From the NCBI GenBank assembly GCA_039188505.1, contig JBCCZC010000168.1, positions 1 through 11,304 of the forward strand: a DNA stretch of 11,304 nt. The letters are read 5' to 3'. Below, in pieces: positions 4,955 to 11,304 of this stretch. The notes under the pieces are model-generated. The model saw only the letters and a list, made by a program, of their open reading frames with translations. It searched no databases and was not told the DNA's origin. Numbering within the stretch: position 1 is the stretch's first letter; each line of letters starts with the position of its first letter. The stretch comes from JBCCZC01 sp039188505 (GTDB lineage Bacteria; Pseudomonadota; Gammaproteobacteria; Xanthomonadales; SZUA-38). The position numbers were made by a program, and so were the translations under genes.

Positions 4955-6724
4955 TCACAGGGGCCAGAAGACAAGAATCGCGGGGACGCTGACGACCAGC
5001 ACCAGAATCTCGAGCGGCAGGCCCATGCGCCAGAAATCGCCGAAGCGGTAGCCGCCAGGTCCGAGGATGAGCGTGTTGTTCTTGTGGCCGATGGGCGTGA
5101 GGAACGCGCAGGAAGCGGCCACGGCGACGCCCATGAGAAACGCGTCCGGATTGGCGTTCAGCTGCGCGGCGATATCGATTGCGATGGGTGCGGCGATCAG
5201 CGCCGTGGCGACGTTGTTGAGAATGTCCGACAGGGTCATGGTGATGACCATCAGGATGACCAGCACGGCGACGGTGGGTAGACCGCCAGTCCAGGAAACG
5301 ATGGTCTGGGCGATGAGCGCCGTGCCCCCGCTGGCCTCAAGCGCCGCGCCGATGGGGATCATCGACGCCAGGAGGACGATGACTGGCCATTCGACGGCGT
5401 CGAATAGCTCCGACAGCGGAATGACGTCGAGGACGACGTAGGCAACCACTGCGGCGGCGAGCGCGACGGGCAGGTAGACGATCCCCGTGCTCGCTGCGAC
5501 GATGGCCACGGCAAAGATACTGATCGCTTTCCAGGCCTTGCTCCGCTGGACGAACTCGATGCCGCGTCCGGCCAGCGGCAGTGCGCCGAGCCACTGCACG
5601 GTGGTCTCGAGGTCTCCCTCCTGGCCCTGGAGCAGCAGGATATCGCCGGCCTCTATCTTCAGCCGCCGTAGTCGCTGGTAGGTCCGCTTGCCCTTGCGGG
5701 ACACGCCGATGAGGGCCGCGCCGTGACGGTAGAGCAGGCGGACGTCCATCGCCGAGCGACCGACAATGCGTGAGCCCGCCGGAACGACGACTTCGACGAC
5801 GCTCCGCACGCCCGGCTTTTCCTCGTCACGATTGGTCGCGTAGTCGAGATCCGTCTGGCCGAAGAGCCGCTCGATCGCCTCGGGCGTGCCCTCGAGGACG
5901 ATCAGATCGCTCTTCTTCAGTTCCTCGCCCGAGGAGCTGCCGCGCACCCGCTGGCCCCGGCGGACCAGGCCGAGGACGTTGACCTCGCAGTCCTCGGCCA
6001 CCGGGAACAGGGACTCGAGCGTCTGGCCGACGAGATCCGAGCCCTCCGTGAGCCGAGCCTCGTAGATGAAGTCGATCAGCTCCGACAGCTCCTGCCCCGT
6101 GTCCCGCCGCGACCGATCCACGGGGATCAGGCGCCAGCCGATGAGCGTCACGAACAGGACGCCGGCAAGCGACACCGCGATGCCGACCGGGCTGAAATCG
6201 AACATGCTGTAGGGCTCCCCGAGCGCGTCCTCACGGAAGGTCGCGATGACGATGTTCGGGGGCGTACCGATGAGCGTGACCATACCGCCCAGGATGCTCG
6301 CGAACGAAAGCGGCATGAGCGTTACCGCTGGACTGCGCTTCGCGCGCCGCGCGGCCTGGATATCGATCGGCATCAGCAGCGCCAGCGCCGCGACGTTGTT
6401 CATGATCGTCGACAGGACGGCCGAGATCCCGCCCATGAGGCCGATATGCGTGCGCAGACCGTGCGAGGCCGACAGCAGCTTGCGCGCCAGGAGCTCGATC
6501 GCTCCGGAGCGCGACAGGCCGCGGCTCACGATGAGCACGAGCGCGATGATGACAACGGCCGGGTGGCCGAAGCCCGAGAAGACCTGGTCGTTGGGAATCA
6601 GCCCGGCGACCGCGCCGATCGCGAGCGCCCCGAATGCCACGAGGTCGTAGCGGAATCGTCCCCAGACGAGGAAGACGAGCACGCCGCCCGTGAGCAGGAA
6701 CAGCAGGATCTGGTCGGTCGTCAT
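4955..6724 (-). CDS. SLC13/DASS-family permease with two central RCK_C (TrkA_C) domains
   Basis: This 589-residue inner-membrane protein has two membrane halves flanking a cytosolic block. The first half (1-200) has STIMNN (105-110) and IGTPPN (152-157). The second (398-589) has the repeat-related LSDILNN (498-504) and TPIGHKNN (543-550). These paired motifs mark the Na+/anion (DASS/SLC13) fold. Residues about 215-290 and 305-380 form two RCK_C domains, with repeated SDLIVLEG and GDILLLQG strands. Such domains usually bind a regulatory ligand and occur in the sulfate- or dicarboxylate-type permeases of algae, cyanobacteria and proteobacteria. The substrate is uncertain. The gene lies 43 nt after the kinase gene on the same strand and may share its transcript. 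No good ribosome site precedes the ATG; a TATCAT box lies 6 nt upstream instead. Confidence 0.93.
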   Translation of the reverse strand: MTTDQILLFLLTGGVLVFLVWGRFRYDLVAFGALAIGAVAGLIPNDQVFSGFGHPAVVIIALVLIVSRGLSRSGAIELLARKLLSASHGLRTHIGLMGGISAVLSTIMNNVAALALLMPIDIQAARRAKRSPAVTLMPLSFASILGGMVTLIGTPPNIVIATFREDALGEPYSMFDFSPVGIAVSLAGVLFVTLIGWRLIPVDRSRRDTGQELSELIDFIYEARLTEGSDLVGQTLESLFPVAEDCEVNVLGLVRRGQRVRGSSSGEELKKSDLIVLEGTPEAIERLFGQTDLDYATNRDEEKPGVRSVVEVVVPAGSRIVGRSAMDVRLLYRHGAALIGVSRKGKRTYQRLRRLKIEAGDILLLQGQEGDLETTVQWLGALPLAGRGIEFVQRSKAWKAISIFAVAIVAASTGIVYLPVALAAAVVAYVVLDVIPLSELFDAVEWPVIVLLASMIPIGAALEASGGTALIAQTIVSWTGGLPTVAVLVILMVITMTLSDILNNVATALIAAPIAIDIAAQLNANPDAFLMGVAVAASCAFLTPIGHKNNTLILGPGGYRFGDFWRMGLPLEILVLVVSVPAILVFWPL

Positions 6725-6730
6725 CGCGCG

Positions 6731-6736
6731 ATGATA
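6731..6736 (-). promoter_or_regulatory. Candidate -10 box placed for a leaderless permease mRNA
   Basis: On the minus strand TATCAT (5 of 6 to TATAAT) lies 6 nt before the permease ATG at 6724-6722. Transcription normally begins about 6-8 nt after the -10 box, which would put the start at the A of the ATG. No Shine-Dalgarno sequence is close to that ATG. No convincing -35 box is visible at 16-18 nt, so this is tentative. Confidence 0.35.
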
Positions 6737-6767
6737 GCCCTAGTTGGGTGGCGACGCTGCGCGCGAT

Positions 6768-8123
6768 TCAGAAGGTCAGGGTGACCGTGGTGCCCTCATC
6801 GACCCTCGACTGCACGCCGATGGTGCCGCCGTGGGCGGCCATGATCTGTCGGGCGAGCGGCATGCCAACGCCCGAGCCGTCTTTCCGGGTGGTGAAGAAA
6901 GGAATGAAGATCTGATCGATTTCCTCGGGCGCGATGCCGCAGCCGTTGTCCTCGACGCTGACCTGCAGGCGGCCGTGCACGGAGCGGGCGACCAGCCGAA
7001 CCCTCGGCTCAGGCCGACCCTCCACGGCGAAGCAGGCGTTCCGGGCGAGATTGATCAGCGCCTGCTGCACCAGGGCCGGATCGGCCTGCAGGGCCAGGCG
7101 GTCAGGATCGACGTCGACCTCGATCGTGAGCGAATCGCCGAAATCCTGGTGACACAGGCGGCGGACGTCCGCGAGCGTCGCCAGGAGCGGCACGGTCTCG
7201 ATTCTCGGTTGGGGTAGGGCGGTGAGCTTGCGATATCCCTCCACGAACTGAGTCAGGCCTTCCGAGCGGCGCACGATCGTCGCCAGCGCCGCTTGCATGT
7301 CCTCGAGCAGCTCCTCGGGGTCGTCCGTGGTTCCCACGTCCGCCGCCAGCGTGTCCACGGTGCGGGCCAGGGAAGTGATGGGCGTGACGGAGTTCATGAT
7401 CTCGTGAGTCAGCACGCGGATCAGGTCTCGCCAGGCGTTGATCTCGCGATCGTCGAGCTCGGAGCGGATGTTCTCGATGGCCAGCAGCGTCTGCACGTCG
7501 CCGCCGGCATCACCCGCGAGCCGGATCTCGGTAGCGGACACCTTCAGCTCGAGCACGTGCTCGTCGCGTACAGCCCGGACGAGCTCCTGACGCCCGGGTG
7601 CGATCGCGGTCAGTGCTTTCGGCAGGTGGGCGCCAAAGACGGCGAGATCGTCGACCCGGCTCAGCCGGGGGAGCTGGAACAGGTGTCGGGCAGCGTTGTT
7701 CTGCAGCGCGATCCGACCATCCGCGGCAAGCGAAAGAACGGCCACGGGAACGTGCTTCACCAGGACGTCGAGATACGTCGCTTTCGCCTCGGTCTCGACG
7801 CGGGCATCGCGCACCGAGCCCAGCACGTGATTGGCGGCCCGCGCGAGCTGCTGATCCCAGTCCTGCTCGGAAAGCCGTAGCGACAGGTCGTCGAAGGCGA
7901 GCGCATCGAGGAAGCGTTCGAGCTTGCGGTGCCCGCTCGATGCATAGGCGAGCAGCCCGGCGAAGACACCGAGCGTGACCAGCCCGAGTACCGCGCTCAC
8001 GGCCGGCAGGCGCGCCACGGTGGCGGACCAGATGAGGCCGGCCAGGGCGACGCCGAGCAGCACGATCTGCAGTCCCAGCGTCAGCTGGAACTTGAAGCGG
8101 ATCTGCGAGAAGCGTGATTTCAC
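6768..8123 (-). CDS. Sensor histidine kinase, intramembrane-sensing type (GTG start)
   Basis: This 451-residue kinase has two membrane helices (about 12-33 and 41-61) joined by only about seven residues, so there is no periplasmic sensor domain. A linker of about 50 residues leads to a PAS-like region (about 115-225, DVLVKHVPVAVLSLAADGRI at its start). The dimerisation/phosphoacceptor box RVLTHEIMNSVTPI has H240. The ATPase domain has the N box NLARNACFAV (N362), G1 EDNGCGIAPEE (391-401), F box IPFFTTR (407-413) and G2 GSGVGMPLA (416-424). The H-box type resembles NtrY-like kinases. The GTG start (8123-8121) overlaps the regulator stop in GTGA, so the two are translationally coupled and surely partners. 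The short loop suggests that the signal is sensed in or at the membrane. Confidence 0.96.
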   Translation of the reverse strand: MKSRFSQIRFKFQLTLGLQIVLLGVALAGLIWSATVARLPAVSAVLGLVTLGVFAGLLAYASSGHRKLERFLDALAFDDLSLRLSEQDWDQQLARAANHVLGSVRDARVETEAKATYLDVLVKHVPVAVLSLAADGRIALQNNAARHLFQLPRLSRVDDLAVFGAHLPKALTAIAPGRQELVRAVRDEHVLELKVSATEIRLAGDAGGDVQTLLAIENIRSELDDREINAWRDLIRVLTHEIMNSVTPITSLARTVDTLAADVGTTDDPEELLEDMQAALATIVRRSEGLTQFVEGYRKLTALPQPRIETVPLLATLADVRRLCHQDFGDSLTIEVDVDPDRLALQADPALVQQALINLARNACFAVEGRPEPRVRLVARSVHGRLQVSVEDNGCGIAPEEIDQIFIPFFTTRKDGSGVGMPLARQIMAAHGGTIGVQSRVDEGTTVTLTF

Positions 8124-9496
8124 AGGCCGTATTTCTCGATCCGGCGGTACAGGGAAGTCCGCGTGATCCCGAGTTCCTTGGCCGCATGCGACACGTTGCC
8201 GTCGTGCTTGGCCAGCACGAAGCGTACGACCTCGCGCTCGACGTCGTCGAGATTCAGGCTCTCGAAGCTCAGGCTGGACCCGCCTGCTTCGCTTCCGCGC
8301 ACGATCAGAGCGAAGTCGTCTTCCGTGAGCGTGTTGCCCTCTCCGAGGATCAGGGCGCGCTCGATCGCGTGTTCCAGCTCCCGGACGTTTCCTGGCCAGT
8401 GATACCCCTGGAGCTGGCGCAGCGCGCCGGGCGTGAGAGACGGCGCGTCCCGTCCGTACTTCTGTGCATAACGGGCGAGGAAGTGTCGGGCCAAGGGCTC
8501 GATGTCCTCCCGGCGAGCGCGCAGCGGCGGCAACTCGATCTGTACCGTGTTGATCCGGTAGAGCAGATCGGGGCGGAAGCCACCGGTCCGGGTCGCCTCG
8601 TCGAGATCGCGGTTCGTGGCGCAGATGAGGCGCACGTCGACCCGAACAGGACGATCGGCGCCGACCGGCATGACCTCGCGGGTCTCCAGCGCCCGCAGCA
8701 GCTTCGCCTGCAGGTGCGTCGGCAGGTTGCCGATCTCGTCAAGGAACAGGGTGCCGCCCTCGGCCGCCTGGAAGCGACCCATGCGGTCCTTCACGGCATC
8801 GGTGAACGACCCCTTGAGATGTCCGAAGAGTTCGCTCTCGAACAGGCTTTCGGGCAGGGACCCGAGATCGACGCCGAGAAACACCGCATCGGCGCGGCTC
8901 GACCGGCGCATGAGCTGTTTGGCGATGACCTCCTTGCCGGTGCCGTTCTCGCCGAGGATCAGGACGTTGGCGTCGGTCGGCGCTGCCTTCTCGACCAGGC
9001 GCAGGACGTTCTGCATCGCTGCCGATTCGGCAATCATGTCGCCCGGCGGCGCGGCCTCGGCAATCGCCGTTTGTCGTTCGCGGAGTCGATGTACTTCCTG
9101 GCGCGACTCGCGCAGCGCAGCCGCGGCGCTGAGCGTCGCCACGAGCTTCTCGTTCTGCCAGGGCTTCAGCACGAAGTCGGTCGCGCCGCCCTGCATGGCC
9201 TCCACGGCGAGCGCGGCATCACCGTATGCGGTCATCAACACCACGACCGCCTCGGGATCGATCCGGCGGATCTCGGCGAGCCAGTCCAGCCCTTCGCGCC
9301 CGGTGTTCCGCCGGCAGGTGAAGTTCATGTCCAGCAGGACGACATCATAGGTCGCGGAGGCGAGGCGATCGGGGATGCGCTCGGGCTTGCTGCTGCAGTC
9401 CACGCGGCCGAAGTGGCGCTTCAGCAGCAGCCGGGCAGCGGTGAGGATGTCCTCGTCATCGTCGACGACGAGGATGGCGCGTTGCTTGTCGCTCAT
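8120..9496 (-). CDS. Sigma-54-dependent response regulator (receiver-AAA+-Fis HTH)
   Basis: This 458-residue bacterial enhancer-binding protein has three parts. The receiver (about 7-125) has acidic D12/D13, phosphoacceptor D56, T89 and K111. The AAA+ domain (about 155-385) has Walker A GENGTGKE (182-189), Walker B GGTLFLDEIG (247-256) and WPGNVRELEH (367-376). A Fis-type helix-turn-helix ends the protein (GNVSHAAKELGITRTSLYRR, 433-452). It opens sigma-54 promoters by ATP hydrolysis. The sigma-54 contact loop reads GSFTDA (229-234) instead of GAFTGA. The loop after D56 is about five residues longer than usual (MNFTCRRNTGREG) and lacks the common Met-Pro pair. The kinase gene overlaps its stop. 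The divergent gap at 9497-9644 holds its likely binding sites and target promoter. No strong ribosome site precedes the ATG at 9496. Confidence 0.96.
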   Translation of the reverse strand: MSDKQRAILVVDDDEDILTAARLLLKRHFGRVDCSSKPERIPDRLASATYDVVLLDMNFTCRRNTGREGLDWLAEIRRIDPEAVVVLMTAYGDAALAVEAMQGGATDFVLKPWQNEKLVATLSAAAALRESRQEVHRLRERQTAIAEAAPPGDMIAESAAMQNVLRLVEKAAPTDANVLILGENGTGKEVIAKQLMRRSSRADAVFLGVDLGSLPESLFESELFGHLKGSFTDAVKDRMGRFQAAEGGTLFLDEIGNLPTHLQAKLLRALETREVMPVGADRPVRVDVRLICATNRDLDEATRTGGFRPDLLYRINTVQIELPPLRARREDIEPLARHFLARYAQKYGRDAPSLTPGALRQLQGYHWPGNVRELEHAIERALILGEGNTLTEDDFALIVRGSEAGGSSLSFESLNLDDVEREVVRFVLAKHDGNVSHAAKELGITRTSLYRRIEKYGL

Positions 9497-9525
9497 GGCT
9501 TGTGGCGGTCGTCCAGGCGGGCGAA

Positions 9526-9543
9526 GTGTACGTCAGCGTACAC
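9526..9543. promoter_or_regulatory. Regulator-binding dyad 1 (candidate upstream activating site)
   Basis: GTGTACG (9526-9532) and CGTACAC (9537-9543) form a perfect 7-bp inverted repeat around TCAG. The core ACG-N4-CGT recurs twice more in the same gap with identical spacing. The centre lies about 110 bp before the predicted sigma-54 start and 38 bp before the regulator's own ATG, so binding could also affect the regulator gene. Confidence 0.6.
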
Positions 9544-9548
9544 CTGTT

Positions 9549-9564
9549 GTTACGTGACCGTTCA
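9549..9564. promoter_or_regulatory. Regulator-binding dyad 2 (weaker copy)
   Basis: GTTACG (9549-9554), TGAC, then CGTTCA (9559-9564) repeats the ACG-N4-CGT core. The left half matches the strongest half of dyad 3 (GTTACG); the right half diverges outside CGT. Its centre is 22 bp, about two helical turns, from dyad 1, so both could be bound on the same DNA face. Confidence 0.45.
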
Positions 9565-9575
9565 ACGGGTCGAAA

Positions 9576-9591
9576 GTCACGGCGTCGTAAC
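9576..9591. promoter_or_regulatory. Regulator-binding dyad 3
   Basis: GTCACG (9576-9581), GCGT, CGTAAC (9586-9591) is an inverted repeat with one mismatched pair per arm and the same ACG-N4-CGT core. Its centre lies 27 bp from dyad 2 and about 60 bp before the predicted sigma-54 start. Its right end overlaps the IHF consensus match by 4 nt. Confidence 0.5.
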
Positions 9592-9600
9592 TGCTTGATT
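9588..9600 (-). promoter_or_regulatory. IHF binding site (full consensus match)
   Basis: The minus strand reads AATCAAGCAGTTA, matching all defined positions of the IHF consensus WATCAANNNNTTR. It lies between the dyads and the -24/-12 promoter, centred about 50 bp before the predicted start. That is where IHF normally bends DNA to bring an enhancer-bound activator to sigma-54 polymerase. The position makes a chance match less likely. Confidence 0.65.
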
Positions 9601-9616
9601 TTGCAAGAAGCCAAAG

Positions 9617-9633
9617 TTGGCACGCTTCTCGCT
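9617..9633 (+). promoter_or_regulatory. Sigma-54 (-24/-12) promoter of the efflux operon
   Basis: TTGGCACG-CTTC-TCGCT (9617-9633) matches the sigma-54 consensus YTGGCACG-N4-TTGCW except for one T-to-C change in the -12 element. The invariant GG (9619-9620) and GC (9631-9632) have the exact required spacing. Transcription should start about 12 nt after the -12 GC, near 9644, next to the adaptor ATG at 9645. The divergent gene encodes a sigma-54 activator, which strongly supports the call. Confidence 0.85.
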
Positions 9634-9644
9634 GCACATCTGGC

Positions 9645-10901
9645 ATGAGCATGGATCGACGCATCGAGAGATCACCGAAGAAGCGCTGGATCGCCGGCCT
9701 TGGCGCCGTGGCCGTCGCCGCCGCCCTCGTCGCCCTGATCGCCCCGCAGCTGACCTCGGGAACGGCCTACACCGTGGACGGGCGCCGCGTGCGGATCGCG
9801 ACCGTCACGGAAGGCAACTTCGAGGACTACATTCCGCTGCGCGGCGCGGTCGAGCCCCTGAAGACCGTCTACCTCGATGCGATCGAGGGCGGCCGGGTCG
9901 AACGGGTGCTGGTCGAGGAGGGCGCACTCGTCGAAGTCGGCGATCCGCTCGTGGAACTGTCGAATACCCAGCTCCAGCTCGACGTCATCGCCCGCGAGGC
10001 GGAGGTGTCCGAGCAGCTCAACAACCTCCGCAATACGCAGCTCGCGATCGAGCAGAACCGACTCAAGCTCAAGAGTGACCTCGTCGAGATCGACTATCAG
10101 ATCGTGCGCCTCGAGCGACTCCTCGCCCGCCGCGAGGCGATGGCCGAGAAGGAGCTGATCTCGCGTGACGAGATCGAGACCGTCGAGGACGAGCTGACCT
10201 ACTGGCGCAACCGTCGCGAGGTGACGCTCGAGAGCCAGGACGTTGACGAACGCCTGCGGGAAGCCCAGATCGTGCAGCTCGAGTCGAGCATCGAGAACCT
10301 GCAGGCGAATCTCTCCATCGCCCGCGCGAACCTGGAGAACCTGCTGGTCCGCGCGCCGCGCGCCGGCAAGCTGACCTCCTTCGACGTTGATGTCGGCGAA
10401 TCGAAGCGGCGCGGTGAGCGCCTCGGCCAGATCGATGATATCGATCGGTTCAAGGCGGTCGGCCAGGTCAACGAGTTCTACATCAACCGGGTCCGGGTCG
10501 GTCAGCAGGCCGCCTTCACCCAGAACGGTCGCTCCTTCGAGATGACCGTTTCCAAGGTCTATCCCGAGGTCAGCAACGGCCAGTTCGAGATCGACCTGGC
10601 CTTCGCCGAGATCCAGCCCGAGACCGTGCGCCGGGGGCAGACGCTGCAGCTCCGGCTGGAGCTGGGCGACCGCTCCCGAGCGCTGCTCCTCGACAACGGC
10701 CCGTTCCTCCAGGACACGGGCGGCGTGTGGGTCTTCGCCCTCGGCGAAGGCGGGGCCGTCGCCCATCGGACGCGGGTCCAGCTCGGCCGCCGTAACCCTC
10801 AGGCCATCGAGGTCATCGAGGGCCTCCAGGCCGGGGATCGCGTCATCGTTTCCGAATACTCCGGCTTCCTCGAAGTCGACCGTCTCAACATTGCCGACTG
10901 A
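9645..10901 (+). CDS. Periplasmic adaptor (membrane fusion) subunit of an ABC efflux system, MacA/HlyD type
   Basis: This 418-residue adaptor has one N-terminal membrane anchor (about 15-34, after the basic stretch RRIERSPKKR). A beta-barrel/lipoyl lead-in (about 48-107, GGRVERVLVEEGALVEVGDPL) follows. A long alpha-hairpin coiled coil spans about 108-232, and the second lipoyl half is RAPRAGKL (236-243). A beta-barrel and C-terminal membrane-proximal domain (about 265-410) ends the protein, with GLQAGDRVIVS at 393-403. Near the hairpin tip, R162-x3-M166-x6-S173 fits the RLS motif used to contact TolC-type channels, with Met in place of Leu. It would link the ABC pump to an outer-membrane channel, which is not in the window. 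The ATG at 9645 has no Shine-Dalgarno and lies at the predicted sigma-54 start. The ABC ATPase gene follows after 35 nt. Confidence 0.93.
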   Translation: MSMDRRIERSPKKRWIAGLGAVAVAAALVALIAPQLTSGTAYTVDGRRVRIATVTEGNFEDYIPLRGAVEPLKTVYLDAIEGGRVERVLVEEGALVEVGDPLVELSNTQLQLDVIAREAEVSEQLNNLRNTQLAIEQNRLKLKSDLVEIDYQIVRLERLLARREAMAEKELISRDEIETVEDELTYWRNRREVTLESQDVDERLREAQIVQLESSIENLQANLSIARANLENLLVRAPRAGKLTSFDVDVGESKRRGERLGQIDDIDRFKAVGQVNEFYINRVRVGQQAAFTQNGRSFEMTVSKVYPEVSNGQFEIDLAFAEIQPETVRRGQTLQLRLELGDRSRALLLDNGPFLQDTGGVWVFALGEGGAVAHRTRVQLGRRNPQAIEVIEGLQAGDRVIVSEYSGFLEVDRLNIAD

Positions 10902-10936
10902 CTCGGCCAACCGATCAACACGGAGAAGTACCAGCC

Positions 10937-11304
10937 ATGATCACCTTCAACCAGCTCACCAAGGTCTACCGGACCGCTGAAATCGAGACCACGGCCCTCA
11001 ATCGGGTCGACGTGCAGATCGACGCCGGCGAGTTCGTGGCGGTCATGGGTCCGTCGGGCTGCGGCAAGTCCACGCTGCTGAACATCCTCGGCATGCTCGA
11101 CGCGCCGAGCGGCGGCCAGTACCTCTTCGACGGCGAGGACATCACCCACTACTCCGAGTCGCAGCTCGCCAACCTGCGCAAGCGTCGGATCGGCTTCGTC
11201 TTCCAGAGCTTCAACCTGATCGATGAGCTGACCGTCGAGGAGAACGTCGGGCTGCCGCTCCTGTACCAGAAGATCTCGGGCGCCGAACGGAAGGAGCGCG
11301 TCGC
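10937..11304 (+). CDS. ABC transporter ATP-binding subunit, MacB/LolD type (partial, runs off the right edge)
   Basis: The first 122 codons are present. Walker A is GPSGCGKST (38-46). The Q-loop FVFQSFNLIDELTVEENV (87-104) is typical of the MacB/LolD/FtsE group, as is LLNILGMLDAPSGG (47-60). The signature motif and Walker B lie beyond the window. GGAGAAG (10922-10928) lies 8 nt before the ATG, giving a conventional ribosome site, unlike the preceding adaptor gene. Together with the adaptor it predicts a tripartite pump exporting a drug, peptide, lipid or other envelope-active compound; FtsX-like permease genes are expected just downstream. Confidence 0.95.
   Translation, partial: MITFNQLTKVYRTAEIETTALNRVDVQIDAGEFVAVMGPSGCGKSTLLNILGMLDAPSGGQYLFDGEDITHYSESQLANLRKRRIGFVFQSFNLIDELTVEENVGLPLLYQKISGAERKERV

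Noticed and set aside
9505..9570. Sigma-70 promoter for the regulator gene on the minus strand (TTGAAC with TGTACG 17 nt later)
   Set aside because: The -10 candidate matches only 3 of 6 bases and lies inside dyad 1; too weak to call.
8114..9598. 494-codon plus-strand ORF antisense to the response regulator
   Set aside because: The opposite strand holds a complete receiver-AAA+-Fis protein. The plus-strand frame also runs into the regulatory gap at 9526-9591.
9672..10910. 412-codon minus-strand ORF antisense to the adaptor gene
   Set aside because: Asp/Leu/Glu-rich mirror of a coiled-coil gene, with no ribosome site or recognisable domain.

Overview
This is GC-rich, densely packed bacterial DNA with high G/C at third codon positions and many 1-4 nt gene overlaps. 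It suggests a gammaproteobacterium, perhaps of the Xanthomonadales/Wenzhouxiangella type. That placement rests on the overall gene mix (SLC13 permease with RCK_C domains, stand-alone TonB-domain protein, sigma-54 two-component system driving an adaptor/ABC efflux operon) and is inference only.

Layout, left to right. Positions 1-230 hold no intact gene. There is a minus-strand coding remnant resembling a TIGR02186-type membrane protein, a clear plus-strand intrinsic terminator (136-165), and an AT-rich leader. Next comes a plus-strand group: an SDR oxidoreductase (231-992), a 40-residue small ORF (1045-1167) set between two hairpins, and an alpha/beta hydrolase with an Asp nucleophile (1216-2088). 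A probable promoter then precedes a tightly coupled block: exported creatininase-like protein (2168-3022), PaaI-type hotdog thioesterase (3019-3465), two-helix membrane protein (3465-3677) and GNAT acetyltransferase (3674-4174). These overlap by 1-4 nt. A TonB-C-terminal-domain protein (4233-4853) follows after 58 nt.

The minus strand then carries, in transcription order, a sigma-54-activating response regulator (9496-8120), a histidine kinase (8123-6768) and an SLC13-family permease (6724-4955). Regulator and kinase overlap by 4 nt. The permease lies 43 nt downstream and may be cotranscribed, or may use its own -10 element placed for a leaderless transcript.

Divergent from the regulator is a plus-strand efflux operon: a MacA/HlyD-type periplasmic adaptor (9645-10901) and a MacB/LolD-type ABC ATPase (10937 to beyond the window end). 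The 148-nt gap between the regulator and the adaptor is the most informative stretch of the window. It contains three dyads of the form ACG-N4-CGT with identical half-site spacing, a full match to the IHF consensus, and a strong -24/-12 sigma-54 promoter. The predicted start of that promoter falls at the adaptor start codon. The simplest model is that the kinase, whose two helices are joined by a very short loop, senses envelope or membrane stress and phosphorylates the regulator. The regulator then binds the dyads and, with IHF-induced bending, activates sigma-54 polymerase to make a leaderless or near-leaderless efflux-pump mRNA. I see no CRISPR array, insertion sequence, tRNA or rRNA.
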